A DNA stretch of 64,000 nt from Girardinichthys multiradiatus (Eukaryota > Chordata > Actinopteri > Cyprinodontiformes > Goodeidae). The notes beneath the pieces were generated by a model. It saw only the letters and a program-made list of their open reading frames with translations, ran no database searches and was not told where the DNA came from. Below, piece after piece: positions 41,606 to 53,076 of the stretch; position 1 is the first letter of the stretch; each line of letters starts with the position of its first letter. The position numbers and the translations under genes were made by a program. The stretch spans positions 43,773,975 to 43,837,974 of the forward strand of contig NC_061804.1 of the NCBI RefSeq assembly GCF_021462225.1, read 5' to 3'.

Positions 41606-42525
41606 TAGAAAGTGCAAAAGTAAGCCTCCGGCTTCAAACACCACAACTTAACACCCATTTCTCTCAGAAAGTGTTTAATAGTTAGAACTTAACTCATGGC
41701 TCACATGCTCAGTGGAGAACAACAGACTGTGCTGTAAATGTTTCATTTATTATTTTTGGCAGGCCAAATTTCTTCATAAGTGGAATGAAGGGCTGAAAAG
41801 ATGGCAGTAAAACAGAACAGGTTCTTAAAAGAAGGAACAGTCACAGACTGACTGACTGACTGTTTGGAAAGCTCTTAGCATAATTAAATTTAATAAATGT
41901 GTTTTTAGAGTCTTACCGTTCGACTAAGTTTTAAATAAATCAACTTTATACTAGTTTCCTTTTTTGAAATGTTAGAAATTAAGACCATGGATCCTCAAGA
42001 GTGAAACATTTGGATGAGAGGGTAACGTTTAAAAAGGTAATTTACATAGATGAGAATGGAAGCACATTTATGTGGCCCATAGTAAATATCTCTGAGTTTA
42101 AGAACACATTTTGTCAGCAAAAATTCTGTTTTTTTTTCTAAATACAACAAAATGTGTCATTATCTGGAAAATGGTTTTTAATCAACCCTAAACTATGTTT
42201 CTCATTTATTCAACTTCTAACAAAAAAAAACAAAACAAGTAAAATTCTTTGTTTGATTCTCAATAATTTACATTCAATCAAAACCCAGCCTAGACAGAGA
42301 ACTGGTACATGTCCCAAGTTATTTTAACTTTAAATGACTTAGAAACTTGGCCGCTGTCTGATAAAAGTTGAAATATTTTGGGTGTGGGCTAAAGCCCTCA
42401 GTGTTTCAAGACCCTAAAAATGCCCCTAGGCCAGACAGAACACACTGTTTCCCCAAGCTCTCAACTGTACTGGCCAACGATTCAAGCTCATAGTGGAGTT
42501 TCAAAGATATTGTAGACATCACATT
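41606..42525. other. Unassigned AT-rich stretch
   Basis: No gene seen. A GACTGACTGACTG run occurs at about 41847-41860 without a recognisable SINE body. Confidence 0.4.
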
Positions 42526-42675
42526 GTAGATCTGCTTCTGTTGTTCAACGCGTCAGTTCTCCCAGCGGTATTCCAACCGGAAAACAACAACGCTCTTTGC
42601 GCTGGAGGACGCACGTCGTAAAAAAAGAAATGGGCGTGGAGGTGAACAAAATGCGCGTCCAATCAGGCCGCCACA
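42526..42675 (-). repeat. Truncated 3' LTR of Gypsy 1
   Basis: It matches 47630-47804 of the 5' LTR (GCGCTGGAGGACGCACGTCG and following) but the remaining ~550 bases are missing and about 35 bases are deleted inside. It ends CCGCCACA at the polypurine tract GGGGAGGGGGAG (minus strand, 42676-42690). Confidence 0.8.
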
Positions 42676-42893
42676 CTCCCCCTCCCCTGAAGAAAGCCGA
42701 AACCTGAGAAGGCGCTAAATCATATCATCCACTTGAAAATCCAGGAAATTCTTCCTCATCGCTGTCCTCTTCAAAAATCTTTAAGAGTTCATTTTTCTGC
42801 TCTCTGTCGATTTCGTCATTGGTAGAATAACAAGGTTTAATTTGTGTCACATTTATTACACGAAGATCCTCCCCAGTGTCTTCCATGACGACT

Positions 42894-44043
42894 TCATAGT
42901 TTAAAAGGTCCTAGTTTCCGGACAATCCGGTATGGTCCTTTCCAACGTGGAGCAAGTTTGGCAGAATAAAACATGTCTGCTCTTGAGCTGGGTTGAGTGC
43001 GGAGCTGAACACGATCTTGTGCCTTGAAGTCCGCTTCTCTCCTTCTTTTGTCATAATATTTCTTCTGCTTCTTGCGTGCCTTTTTCAAATTGTGGGTAAC
43101 AAGTTGTTTGAGTTCCATCAGTCGTACAGCTGTGGGATATGCAAGTGAATCTGGATCACAAAGGTGTGGGTGGAGCTCATTATCCAGGGGTCCCCTCAAA
43201 GAGTGTCCAAGGTTGATTTCAGCAGGGGTCACACCTGAAGATTCATGTACAGCTGAGTTGAGGGCAAAATGAAACTCTGATAAGTACTTGTCCCAGGTTT
43301 TATGTTTTTCTTCTACATAGGATGCAATCATTGTCTTTAAGTTGCCATTTATCCTTTCTGTTGGTTTGAGGATGGTAGTGCGATGTTCTCTTCAGCTGGA
43401 GATTCCATCGTTTGCAGGTTTCCTCAAAACACAGACGATACAAACTGTGGTCTGAGAGAATGTAGGTTGGTGTACCCCAATGGGTGACTATTTCTTTGGT
43501 CAGGATATGAGATATGGTATCCGCTGTTGCCTTGCGAAAAGAAAATACTTCTGTCCAGCGAGTGTAATAATCAACAAAGACTATTAAATACAGATTTCCC
43601 CTGGTACTGCGGGGAAATGGTCCCATGAGATCTACCCCCAGCATCTCACAGGGCTTGCTGACAAGAGTCTGTTGAACCTTCCCATATGGTTTCCGGTTTT
43701 CAGGTTTGTAAAGCTGACACATCTTACAATTGCACACGTAATGTTTTACGTCCAAGCTCATCTTGGGCCAATACACAAGTGCTTGCAATCGCTTCTAGGT
43801 TTTATATCGTCCAAGGTGGCCAGATAACAGATTGTCATGATAGTAATTAAGTAATTCCTGATGAAGAGGTGATGGAATGTAGATTTGATGCTGCCTTTTA
43901 TGAGGCAATTGTGTCACTTTGTACACTTTATCTTCCACAATAGTGAATTTGGTGGTGGGGCTTTCACTGATTTCTCCGGTTTCAATTATTTTTTCATAAA
44001 AACTCATCGGGATCCTCCTGCTGTGCTTTCCAGATATCTTCAT
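42894..44043 (-). pseudogene. Gypsy 1 integrase
   Basis: Frame 43300-43788 carries the zinc-binding half (VCNCKMCQLYKPEN), the first catalytic Asp in GVDLMGPFPR and the second in ILSDHSLYRL, where the usual GxxF following residues are changed. HPQTN follows. Frame 42894-43331 continues with HESSGVTPAEINLG and the C-terminal KAPRWKGPYRIVRK-like module (APRWKGPYRIV). The frames are shifted near 43330 and at 43795. The enzyme would insert element DNA; this copy is inactive. Confidence 0.85.
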
Positions 44044-44244
44044 CTGTTATTTGTAGTTGTTGTGATGTATCCTTCACGGAGTGTAACACAGTAGAAGCAG
44101 GTGGGGAATTGATTGATGTCCACTGGCGCTCTTGATAAAGCATCTGGCACTGTATTGTATCTGCCTTTACGGTATTCAACTGTAAAGGAGAACTCCTGAA
44201 GACGAAGAGCACACCTGATCAATCTTGTACTGGGTTTTGTGGTT

Positions 44245-45579
44245 TTAAAAACCCAGACGAGAAGAATGGTCAGTGACAACAGTAAAGTGTTTCCCTTCTA
44301 GATAATATCGCCATTTTTCAAGAGCCCATACCACCGCAAGACACTCTTGTTCTGTGGTAGAATAATTTCTTTCTGCTCTATTTAGTGTACGACTGGCAAA
44401 AGCAAGGACATGTTCTGACCCAAGTCCTGTTGGCTGAGCGAGGACAGCACCCAAACCAACTTCACTGGCATCTGTGTAGACAATAAATGGGAGGTTGAAA
44501 TCAGGATGTCCAAGTATTGGCGGTGAAACAAGGTGTTGTTTAAGAGCCTCAAAAGCTGCTTGACAATGAGGAGTCCAGATGTACTTTGCCCCTTTCCGTT
44601 TAAGAGCGTTGAGAGGTTCAGTGAGCTGTGAAAATCTTGGCACAAAATGATGGTACCATCCGGCCATTCCGAGAAATCGTTGCAGTTCCTTGATGTTCTG
44701 TGGAATCGGGAAGTCCTGAACAGGATTTATTTTTTCTGCATCCACTCCTACTACAGCAGAAGAAACAATGTGACCCAGAAACCTGAGTGAGGTATGGAAA
44801 AATTGGTTCTTTTTCATATTTACTGTTAGATTTGCCATCTGTAGTTTGCCAAAAACAGCTTGTAGATCAAACATGTGCTGCTCTGGTGTGGTGGAATAGA
44901 TGATGATATCATCTAGGTAGAAACAAAACAATTACTTCCTCTTAAGTCTCCTAGAACTACTTCCATTAACCGCTGGAAGGTGGCAAGAGCATTCTTAAGT
45001 CCAAAGGGCATCACTTTAAATTGGTATAACCCAATGTGACAGATGAAAGCAGTCTTCTCACGGCTGTCTTCGTCCATTAGAACTTGCCAATAGCCACTGT
45101 TGAGGTCTAAAGTTGTGAAAATAGCTGCTCCAGCCAGTGATTCCAATATTTCCTGGATGTTAGGAATGGGATATGCATCAGTGTGTGTGGCAGCATTTAG
45201 TTTTCTGTAATCCACACAAAATCTTGGTTTTGTCTTCTTGCTTTTTTGGCACAAGGACCACTGGAGCAGCATATGGCTCTAAAATGTTTTTCTCCAACAT
45301 CTCCTGAACATGCTCCTTGATGGTCTGACGTTTGATGGGTGACACCCGGTAAGGTTTTTGTTTGATAGGCACATTCTGAGTGAGAAAAACCTTATGTGTG
45401 AGGACTCCAGTGCGCCCCGAAGTATAAGTACAAACAATTTTATTGTTTTGTAGTTGATGGAATAATTGTCTTTTTACAAAGTAATCCAGATGGGCATTAT
45501 CCATGGCCATTCCGAGAAGATCATTGCGCGGAGAAAGGGATGGTAAATGCCCTGGAGACATAGCAGGAAAAAAAAGCAA
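44245..45579 (-). pseudogene. Gypsy 1 reverse transcriptase and RNase H
   Basis: Frame 44913-45272 reads [37 protein letters not shown] and [17 protein letters not shown], the RT fingers and palm. The next frame (44245-44931) begins with the catalytic [10 protein letters not shown] and continues with [19 protein letters not shown] and the RNase H segment [18 protein letters not shown], whose first Asp is present. Single frame breaks at about 44930 and 45240 separate otherwise complete domains, so the copy is only moderately old. Confidence 0.9.
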
Positions 45580-46210
45580 TGTGAGGATGAGAAAAATCTT
45601 TGGGCTTTATAGTAGATGCACTTAAAAATAGATAACGTTGTTTTTTATTGTTTTTAAACCAGTAACTGTTTTCAGTGACATCAAACTGTAAGCTGGAGAA
45701 GAAATTGAAGTCAAGACCAGCTACTGCAGAGAAAGCAATGCTCTTGGCAGGCAGAATTACACAAGGTAATGTCACTGTTTTAGGGTGTATGGTCAAAGTA
45801 AGTTCACTCCATCCCAGTGGTTGCTGACCTTCTCTATCTGCTAGATACAGAGGTCCCCTGGTCCATAGTTTGAGTACACCATATGGACCACTTATTTCTG
45901 ACCAAATATCCTCATTTAGCAGGGTATAAGATGAGCCCGTATCCAGGATGGCAATTCCTGTCCAATGACCAATATTCAATGGAATCATCAGCTGACAGGG
46001 CAGATGGGTTTCAGCAGGTGATGGAGAATAGCTGACAGAGGCACTAGCTCCTGTGTGATCTGGGGGAGTCGGAGAGTGGAATGTTACTTGACCATGCATC
46101 TGAGAATTTCTTGAAGTTTGTGGCCTGGATGGGTTTGAAGTTGAGTCCTTTGTTTGCCATTCCTCCACTGAGGACATGAAGCTGGTGCATGGTGTCCTTT
46201 GCAGCACCAA
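45521..46210 (-). pseudogene. Gypsy 1 aspartic protease region
   Basis: The frame contains IAILDTGSSYTLLNEDIW, with the DTGS active site of a retropepsin, and LPAKSIAFSAVAGLDFNFF downstream. It overlaps gag in another frame at its start and the RT frame at its end, suggesting one or two indels or a programmed shift. The protease would cut the polyprotein. Confidence 0.82.
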
Positions 46211-47041
46211 CAGTACAATTGAGAAGGTCGGTTAGAAGTAGCTGGGTGATGCTGGTTTGGTGCACTTTTTACATTTGGAAAGGCAGCAGCCTCACTGATA
46301 GAAGGTTTTTGAATTGTTTTCCCCAAACTTTTCCTCTGTTCATATTGTAATTGGTCCTTCTCCAGCTGCTGGCCCAGACGGACAAGTTCATCCACAGAGG
46401 TAACTCAGTTTAACTCAGAGAGGTTTCTCAGTTGGCTAGCTAGTTGGGGGTTAATGTTTTTCAAAATTATCTTAATAATGTCCTCTTCATGAATTGCTGG
46501 CTTCCAACATTTGCACAGTTATTGATACATGTAGGCAAAGTCTCTGATGCCTTCATCTTCTTTTTGAATTCTATTGCGCACTCTTTCAGCCAACTCATCC
46601 TCATAATCTTCTGATAAGAAAGCAGCATGAAATTGTTTGTTGAATTCTTTCCAGGTTTGGATTTTATGACGTGCCACATCCCACCAGTTCCGGGAGGTAC
46701 CATGTAGCATGTTACGAAGAGTAGCCATAAGCTCCTCATCAATGAATGGATTTAGGGCCAAAAAATCCTCACATCTTTCCAGGTACTGAAGGGGATCAGC
46801 GGAGTCATCTACTTTTCCAAAGGTTGGAAACTGCAGTTTGATAGGGCTTTTTCCCCATGCTCCTAGTTTCGCCATGGAAGGATAAATGGCCAGATGTCTC
46901 AAAAAGATCATTGGGTTTACCCTCCCTTATGGTTGACTGCAATCTAGGATGGCCTGCAGCTCTTAGATGTTTCTCACCAAGTACATCCTCTGGATAAGTT
47001 GGCACAACAACATGTCCAGTTGCAGTGATTGGTCTTGTCAT
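46084..47041 (-). pseudogene. Gypsy 1 Gag
   Basis: Frame 46805-47041 begins MTRPITATGH just inside the primer region. Frame 46519-46911 reads LQYLERCEDFLALNPF, HGTSRNWWDVARHKIQTW and EDELAERVRNRIQKEDEG, the capsid-like core. Frame 46084-46395 ends with the CCHC zinc knuckle CWCCKGHHAPASC. Frame changes at about 46850 and 46515 and a stop at 46400 break it. Confidence 0.82.
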
Positions 47042-47046
47042 GTGAA

Positions 47047-47092
47047 TTTCCTAAGCCAGGGATTCTGGTTTCAAGTCCCATCTGGGGTGCCA
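47047..47092 (-). other. Primer-binding site extended into a tRNA-Arg 3' half
   Basis: On the minus strand TGGCACCCCAGATGGGAC follows the LTR by eight bases. The plus strand of the same stretch reads like the 3' half of a tRNA-Arg(CCT), from TCCTAAGCCAGGGATT in the anticodon arm through TTCAAGTCCC in the T arm to the CCA end, about 46 bases with about six differences by eye. Confidence 0.7.
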
Positions 47093-47100
47093 CTCTTTTA

Positions 47101-47804
47101 TGTAGCAGTATTATGGAATCAGAGTTTGAAACATTATTTCTGGGGTGCCAGTCAAGTCTCTCACCTGACATATTTATTCTGCAATCCAAAACACCGCACA
47201 ACATGAAACATGATTAAGAATAACCCAAAAAGCACAATTTTTAATTGTCCACAGCAAAAACAACAAAAATCAATAATAGTCCATACAATAAGAAATTAAC
47301 TCTTCACTTAAAGGACATGGCTCGGGATTTCCTCAGTTCACTCATTTTCAGTTCAGTTCAAACAAAAAATAAGCCATTCTAGGATTTTCCTCTCGCCAGT
47401 CCAATCCATCCAAACAATTAATAGAAGGAAAAACTCCACTTCGTGTTTTATACACGCACAAGGAAGCAAAAAAACAAACACTGTGCTCGGCCGCACACAA
47501 AGTTAAGTAACCTGTATCAGCATATTTAAGCTGACAGGTTGTTTTGTCACTCACGGTACCGGCGTTTTGAAACTCGATCCGAGGTGAGCTTCTGATGTGA
47601 GCCAGACGAACTCTCAGGTAATCCAAGATCTGCTTCTGTTGTCTCACGAACTGTCAATGCCACACACTCCACTGCCACGCGTCAGTTCTCCCAGCGGCGT
47701 TCCAACCAGAAAACAATAACGCTCTTTGCGCCGGAGGACGCACGTCGTAAAAAAAGAAATGGGCATGGAGGTGAACAAAATGCGTGTCCAATCAGGTCGC
47801 CACA
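47101..47804 (-). repeat. 5' LTR of Gypsy 1 (704 bp)
   Basis: TGTAGCAG...GCCACA on the plus strand. The U3 end equals the short 3' LTR remnant; it has AT-rich middle and AATTAACTC-type sequence but no ORF worth noting. Confidence 0.8.
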
Positions 47805-47819
47805 ACATGATTCGTACCA

Positions 47820-48330
47820 GTGTAAATCATTACAGTGTGAACAGAGGGGTAGATCTCAAGAAGAGCAGGAATCAGTTCAATAAAGTCAGCTGTTTTTCAT
47901 CCAGAGAGACAGTAAGTGAAGACACTAGGTAACTCTACAAAATGAATGATTGAGTCACCAATAACCAAGATCTTAATGCTCAGATTTCACCTCCTGCTAA
48001 AACAGCTCAACTTTTGATCCAAATTTAAGGTCATTTAGTGTCACATTAGCGGAAATCAGATGAGCAGAGGAGTTAATTACCTTGTCCGTTGGAGATGCTT
48101 GAGGGGCCTGCGACAGCGACTACGAATTTTATCCTCACTACTGTGGACATGAATTCAAGTTTGTGGCTACGAGTAGAAAAGTGTTGAAATGATGTCACAG
48201 TGGGGAGTAATAAAACCGTGTTTCCACCAAACACAACATGCTCCAAATTCAGAGATGGCCGGACCAGGTGAAGCCACCAGCTCAGGTGAAGCATAACAGA
48301 TAAAGTCAATAACATGTCCAATATTGATTT
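47820..48330 (-). pseudogene. LINE ORF1 esterase-like fragment
   Basis: The minus strand reads ILVIGDSIIHFVELPS near 47960-47990 and VHTVMIYTGTN near 47820-47850. These are block I (GDS) and the GTND-like block of SGNH-fold esterases found in ORF1 of L2/CR1-type LINEs. A stop interrupts it (after YCLSG), and Gypsy 1 cuts it off at 47804. The role in such LINEs is thought to be lipid or membrane interaction. Confidence 0.55.
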
Positions 48331-48419
48331 AAAATTTAAAAAATTATAGAATGCAGAAAATGTCAGAGACTATATTTACATTTACAGCCTATCCTTTAAG
48401 TTAGTTAGTTATGTTGCTG

Positions 48420-48725
48420 AGGCACTATGCTGATGGGGATTGTGTGTCAAAGGCTCTTTCTGAACTGAGGATAAAAATCTACAAAATCAAGCCACCTGGA
48501 TCTGAGGATGATGGCATTGGTATTGTGCTGTGAGAGTTAGGTCGCTCCGGCTAATTTTCCAAGGGCATGCACAATGCTTGTTGGGTTGAAATATCCAGTT
48601 GATCTTGGCAATCCCAAAGAGCCAAGGTACACCTTGGAAGTATTCCAGAAACTTTTCCTTGAACTGGATTGTGGAAGACTGTCACCAACAGTCAACAGTC
48701 TCAAGAATAAGTTACTGGCTTAAAC
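48420..48725 (+). pseudogene. SAMD3-like gene C-terminal fragment A
   Basis: Plus-strand codons read ADGDCVSKALSELRIKIYKI, GSEDDGIGIVL, a stop, then further on NPKEPRYTLEVFQKLFLELD and VNSLKNKLL before a stop. This resembles the C-terminal domain of the fish-expanded SAMD3-like family. Two stops and frame shifts show decay. Fragment C at 60.7 kb carries the same domain. Confidence 0.5.
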
Positions 48726-49847
48726 AAGGACCCTGAAAGCATGAAAGGCATGTAAGCTCACTGACAGCTTTTACTTTCTCTTTGTTAGATGCAGCTATCT
48801 TCTCAGTTTTCAAGTTTATTTCAAGTTGTTCAGATCCTACCCAAATGACTGTTGTGTGTCACACTGTATTTATGCTCTTTATTGTAATATTTGTGTTTTA
48901 ATACCTACAATTTTCTTAGGAATGCATCTGTAACAATGCATCTGTAACAAGTAACAAAATGGAAGAAGCACTAGTGAAACTTTTCTTTGTTTATCTTTCT
49001 TATTACTATAACACAATAGCTTTGAAACAAGTGTAAAAAATTTTTTAAATTGTGGACAGTCTAGTCCTATAGCTGTGGAAATATTACTTTCCCTTAGATG
49101 TGTGCAGTTTTTTCCGATTAAACTTTTAAATTGAGATAAAAGGTAGTTTTACATTATTCATATACCATATACACCAGTGATTAATATTTGTTCTGCAGTT
49201 ATATTGAATGATTAAAAAAGTCATCAAGAAGTAACAGAGATAAGGGAAACTGAGTAAAGTGTGTTCAAACTTCATGTTAACGTTGAAGTTAGAGTTTAAT
49301 TTTAAGGCATATAATTTACAAAATGTATTTAACTTTGGGTCGCAGGATCAAAACATTCTTTATGTGACCTCTAAACACACCCACTGTATATCTCTGGGCT
49401 ATAGACATGTATTTGTATCTCTTATGTTGATGTATTTTGTCACTTTTGAAATAACCAAAATGTTGTTGATTGAATAAATGTTTATCTTGTGCTCCATGTG
49501 TGATAATCTGTTTAACCCAGTAAAACATACTTCCACCAAGAAAATGTATTTAGGAGATTATACAAGATTATTATAAGTTATTGATAAGAGATTTAGTGTA
49601 TACAAGTTAAATTTAGCGTAAAAATCTTATTAAATTTTCTCTTATTCAGTCATTAGCGAATCTAATTTGAATTTTACTTAAAAACAATAAAACTTCATTT
49701 TTATGTAATGGATATTTAAGTAATTTCTACTCAATTCGTCTCTGATTATTAGTTAATTCAAAGTAATTAACATGTAATACATGTAATACATTTTTTCTCT
49801 ACATTTTACATCAATCTTTTGAAATCAAAATCTATTTAATTATAATC
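48726..49847. other. Unassigned AT-rich stretch
   Basis: No gene. ATGCATCTGTAACA is tandemly repeated at about 48923-48950. Confidence 0.4.
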
Positions 49848-50763
49848 CAGTGGCTTGAAAAAGTATTCATACCCCTTTGAACCTTTCTACATATTGTCAC
49901 ATTAACACCACAAACATAAATATATTTTATTGGAATTTTATGTGAAAGACCAACACAAAGTGTTATACAGTTTTGAAGTGGAACAAAATCTCATGATTTC
50001 ATGATTTCTTTTTTTTTTTTTTTTTACAAATAAAAAACTAAAAGGGCATTGTGCAAAAGTATTTAGCCGCCCTGAGTCAATACTTTGTGGAACCACCTTT
50101 TGCTGCAATTACAGTTGCATGTGTTTTAGGGTAGGTCTTTAGCAGCTTTGCACATGCTGAAGAGAAGCACCCCTGGAGCATGATATTGCCACCTCCATAT
50201 GTGACAGTGGGGATGGTGTGTTCAGAGTGATGTGCAGTGTTAGTTCTCCACCACACGGCATTTTGCATTTCGGCCAAAAAGTTCAGTATTAGTCTTGTCT
50301 GACCAAAGCACCTTCTTCCCCATGTTTGCTGAGTTCCCAACACGGCTCCTGGCAAACTGCAAACGGCACTTCTTATGGTTTTCTTTTATCAATGGCTTTC
50401 TTCTTGCCACTCTTCCATAAAGACCACATTTGTGCAGTGCACGACTAATAGTTGTCCTGTGGACAGGTTCCCCCACCTGAGCTGTGGATCTTTGCAGTTC
50501 ATCCAGAGATCCATGGACCTTCTTGGCTGCATTTCTGATCAGTGCTCTCCTTGTTCGGCCTGTAAGTTTAGGTAGACGGCCTTGTCTTGGTAGGTTTCAA
50601 GTTGTCCCATACTTATGCATAATTTTCATTCCACTTCACAGTTGTATACCACTTCGTGTTGGTCTTTGATGTAAAATTCCAATAAAATATATTTATGTTA
50701 GCGGTTGTAATGTGACAATATGTGGAAAAGTTCAAGGGGTATGAATACTTTTACAAGCCACTG
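49848..50763 (-). mobile_element. Tc1-like transposon, second family, internally deleted
   Basis: CAGTGGCTTG...AAGTATTCATACCCC at the left and GGGGTATGAATACTT...CAAGCCACTG-TA at the right are inverted repeats. Only about 900 bases remain. Confidence 0.85.
50077..50476 (-). pseudogene. Tc1-like transposase fragment
   Basis: Frames read GEPVHRTTISRALHKCGLYGRVARRKPLI and CRLQFARSRV, the N-terminal paired-like DNA-binding domain, followed by VLWSDKTNTELFG with the first catalytic Asp, then VTYGGGNIMLQGCFSSA. The second Asp and the Glu region are deleted. Frames shift near 50355. No activity possible. Confidence 0.85.
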
Positions 50764-51388
50764 TAAGTATCACTTTGTTGCCCTAATTTTTTGAAGATAC
50801 CTTTATTCCTGTATACAGGCTGGCATTAGCAAATTTCAGACATGCACCGAAGCTCAGCTTATTGTTCAAGTCTCAACCATGCTAAAACCCTCGCAACTGT
50901 ACATTGTGTCAACTGAAGTGTTTTCAGTTTTTTTTAAGCTTGGACCCAGACATAAATTTGTTACTCAGATGTTCTTGTATTAGGCTTAAAGGTGATTCAT
51001 GCATATACTAGGAATGCCAATGCTCATTTAAATCATGGAAACTAATCTGAGTCGAGGGCATGTTAATGCGTTACATACTAGTGCCCTGACTAATTTTCTC
51101 ACATCAATAACCATCTGAATCGTTGTGAATCAGTAAGTTGCGTGTTTCAGAACTGTACGTTTTAAACTAATATTTATTCTACTTACAAATCACACAAAGT
51201 TGGATCTTTACAAATGTTGACTTTAAAACAATTTGAACATGTAACAGAAATGAAAATTCTTTAAAAAAGTGTTTTTCAGCTACTAAATCTCTGACTTCTA
51301 TGCAAGGTGCGGCAGTGCTAAAATTCATTATGTAAATGCTAATGAAATGTATCTAAGAAAGTTATTAAGTGCTTTGTTTTTGTCTTTC
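50764..51388. other. Unassigned stretch
   Basis: I see no gene or clear repeat boundaries. Confidence 0.4.
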
Positions 51389-51836
51389 TGTCATAATGCG
51401 GGTTTTTAGTAGGATCAACATGCAAAGAAGATGCCAGGATTCCATTGAATGAAAGTAAGTTGAGTTTTAATTATCCTCACAATACCAGGCAGGACATTAG
51501 GAGTATGTAGGATCAGAACCAGACCAGGACACAGAGTAACCATCTAGACATGACGGTGTGCTAGACAGTGTATCAACTCACAAGACACAACAAGGAACCA
51601 GCAGGGAACAAAGGCAACTAAGGAACTTAAATACAAAACATGAAATGCAGTGAGAACCAATGAACGACAAGACCAAGTAATCAAGCAAAACACAGAACAG
51701 GTGTGGATGACACTACTAGGAAACAGAGGAAGTGAAACCAGTTAACAAGACAAGACACAGAACTAAGGGTAAACATAGATCCAGACCAGGTATAAAAAAC
51801 ACAAACCAAAAACTCAATCATTGGCTGGGTATGACA
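51389..51836. mobile_element. Solo LTR (448 bp)
   Basis: TGTCATAATG...GGTATGACA are near-perfect inverted ends. The flanks CTTTC (51384-51388) and CTTTG (51837-51841) agree at four of five bases. The A-rich interior resembles the solo LTR at 20852 in style. Confidence 0.75.
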
Positions 51837-51845
51837 CTTTGAGAA

Positions 51846-52424
51846 TAATACCAAGATGCCTGCAACACTGAGGGTTGTACTAGGAGCAGACAGTGCATCG
51901 AAACTAACTTTGCCCAGTGGCATGCCAGATTTACTAGAGGTTCTCAAAGGAGAAATTAAAAGGAAATTCAGATTGCTTGTACATTTCAGACTGCAGTGCA
52001 GAGACATTGAATTTGACCGTGAGTCTGTGAAGTTGATAAAGATCATAGAAATGAAAGACAAGAGCAAAGTTAGTTATTTACTTAACAGATGAGTCACAAC
52101 CACAGTTTCACAGTGTTTAGATGACAGTTCTTTAGCCACAGCAGCATACACAGAGATACTCTCCCCCTCTGAGTCCACATTTTCAGTTTTCAGGTTGATC
52201 CCTTAGATCACAGCCATGCCCCCGAAATTTCAACATACCTCAGTTTAATTATGAGGCACAGATTCAGTTGGAAAGGGCCAACCAAGCCTTCCTAAACTGT
52301 GGTACTCTTTTGACTCCAAGTCCCAAACTTAAGTCGGATATACTTGATGGTTTTGCATCAGAAATTGTCAAAAACAAAGTTTATCCGCTAATCAATAGAA
52401 ATTGGAGAAAACCTTTTTCTAGGT
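51846..52424 (+). pseudogene. SAMD3-like gene N-terminal fragment B
   Basis: Frame 51856-52092 (LRVVLGADSASKLTLPSGMP, LEVLKGEIKRKFRL, FRLQCRDIEFD) looks like a PB1/ubiquitin-like N-terminal domain of the SAMD3-like family. Downstream, near 52260-52380, codons read AQIQLERANQAFLNCGTLLTP and SDILDGFASEIVKNKVY, the next conserved block, in another frame after a stop at 52090. Gypsy 2 inserted directly after it. Decay and insertion make it a pseudogene. Confidence 0.55.
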
Positions 52425-52731
52425 GTAACTGATTCTTGCTGCACTCCAAAGTCTCAAAGTCACCTCGACTCTGCGTTGTGTGATTTTTTTGTAAAGGAAG
52501 ACAAGGAGTTTCTGGTCGATCAGACATTTTATTTCCTGCGTGAGAACATAATGGGTTCGTGTCAGTGCAATCGGCTCCAGCTTCGCACAGCACACTGGTG
52601 CAGCTTTCACTGACTGGCACAGATTACCGGAGCCAGCAGCATATAATCACCCACACCGAGAGGGGGGCGCTATTTCCCCATTGCACTTATACATAAAGCA
52701 AGTGACATTTTACAACTTAACCACTGTTACA
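52425..52731 (-). repeat. 3' LTR of Gypsy 2 (307 bp)
   Basis: TGTAAC...GTTACA ends. It is followed on the plus strand by TTCCCCCCTGCTG, a polypurine tract (AGCAGGGGGGAA) on the minus strand. Confidence 0.65.
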
Positions 52732-53076
52732 TTCCCCCCTGCTGAATTCCACTTGCACCCGAAAAAAAAAAAAACTAAACCAGGTACACCACAGCAACCC
52801 GGAAAAGAACAGAGAACAAAAACACAAACAAAGACAGTTCCTAATAGCTCATACACAGCTATTAAAATGTGATCAATCAGCTCAGCAATCCCAGACAGTA
52901 CGGTTACAAAGAAATTCCAGTCAGAGGACTATTCTCAAAAGAATCAGCATAAGAAGATGGCCAATCCCAAAAAAAATGCCCATTACATATTTCACTGTAT
53001 TGTAACCATATGTCATCCTGACACAGACAAATCAACACAAAAGCATCCCCACAGTTATGAAACCCCAAGTCCCATT

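Larger units (their letters stand above)
42526..47804 (-). mobile_element. Gypsy-type LTR retrotransposon 1
   Basis: The minus-strand order is 5' LTR (47101-47804), primer site, gag, protease, RT/RNase H, integrase, polypurine tract and a truncated 3' LTR (42526-42675). The domain order (integrase last) defines Gypsy/Ty3. Frames are long but broken in several places. Confidence 0.9.

Noticed and set aside
47020..47095. A tRNA-Arg gene
   Set aside because: Only the 3' half resembles a tRNA; the 5' half does not pair, and its position next to an LTR fits a primer-binding site.
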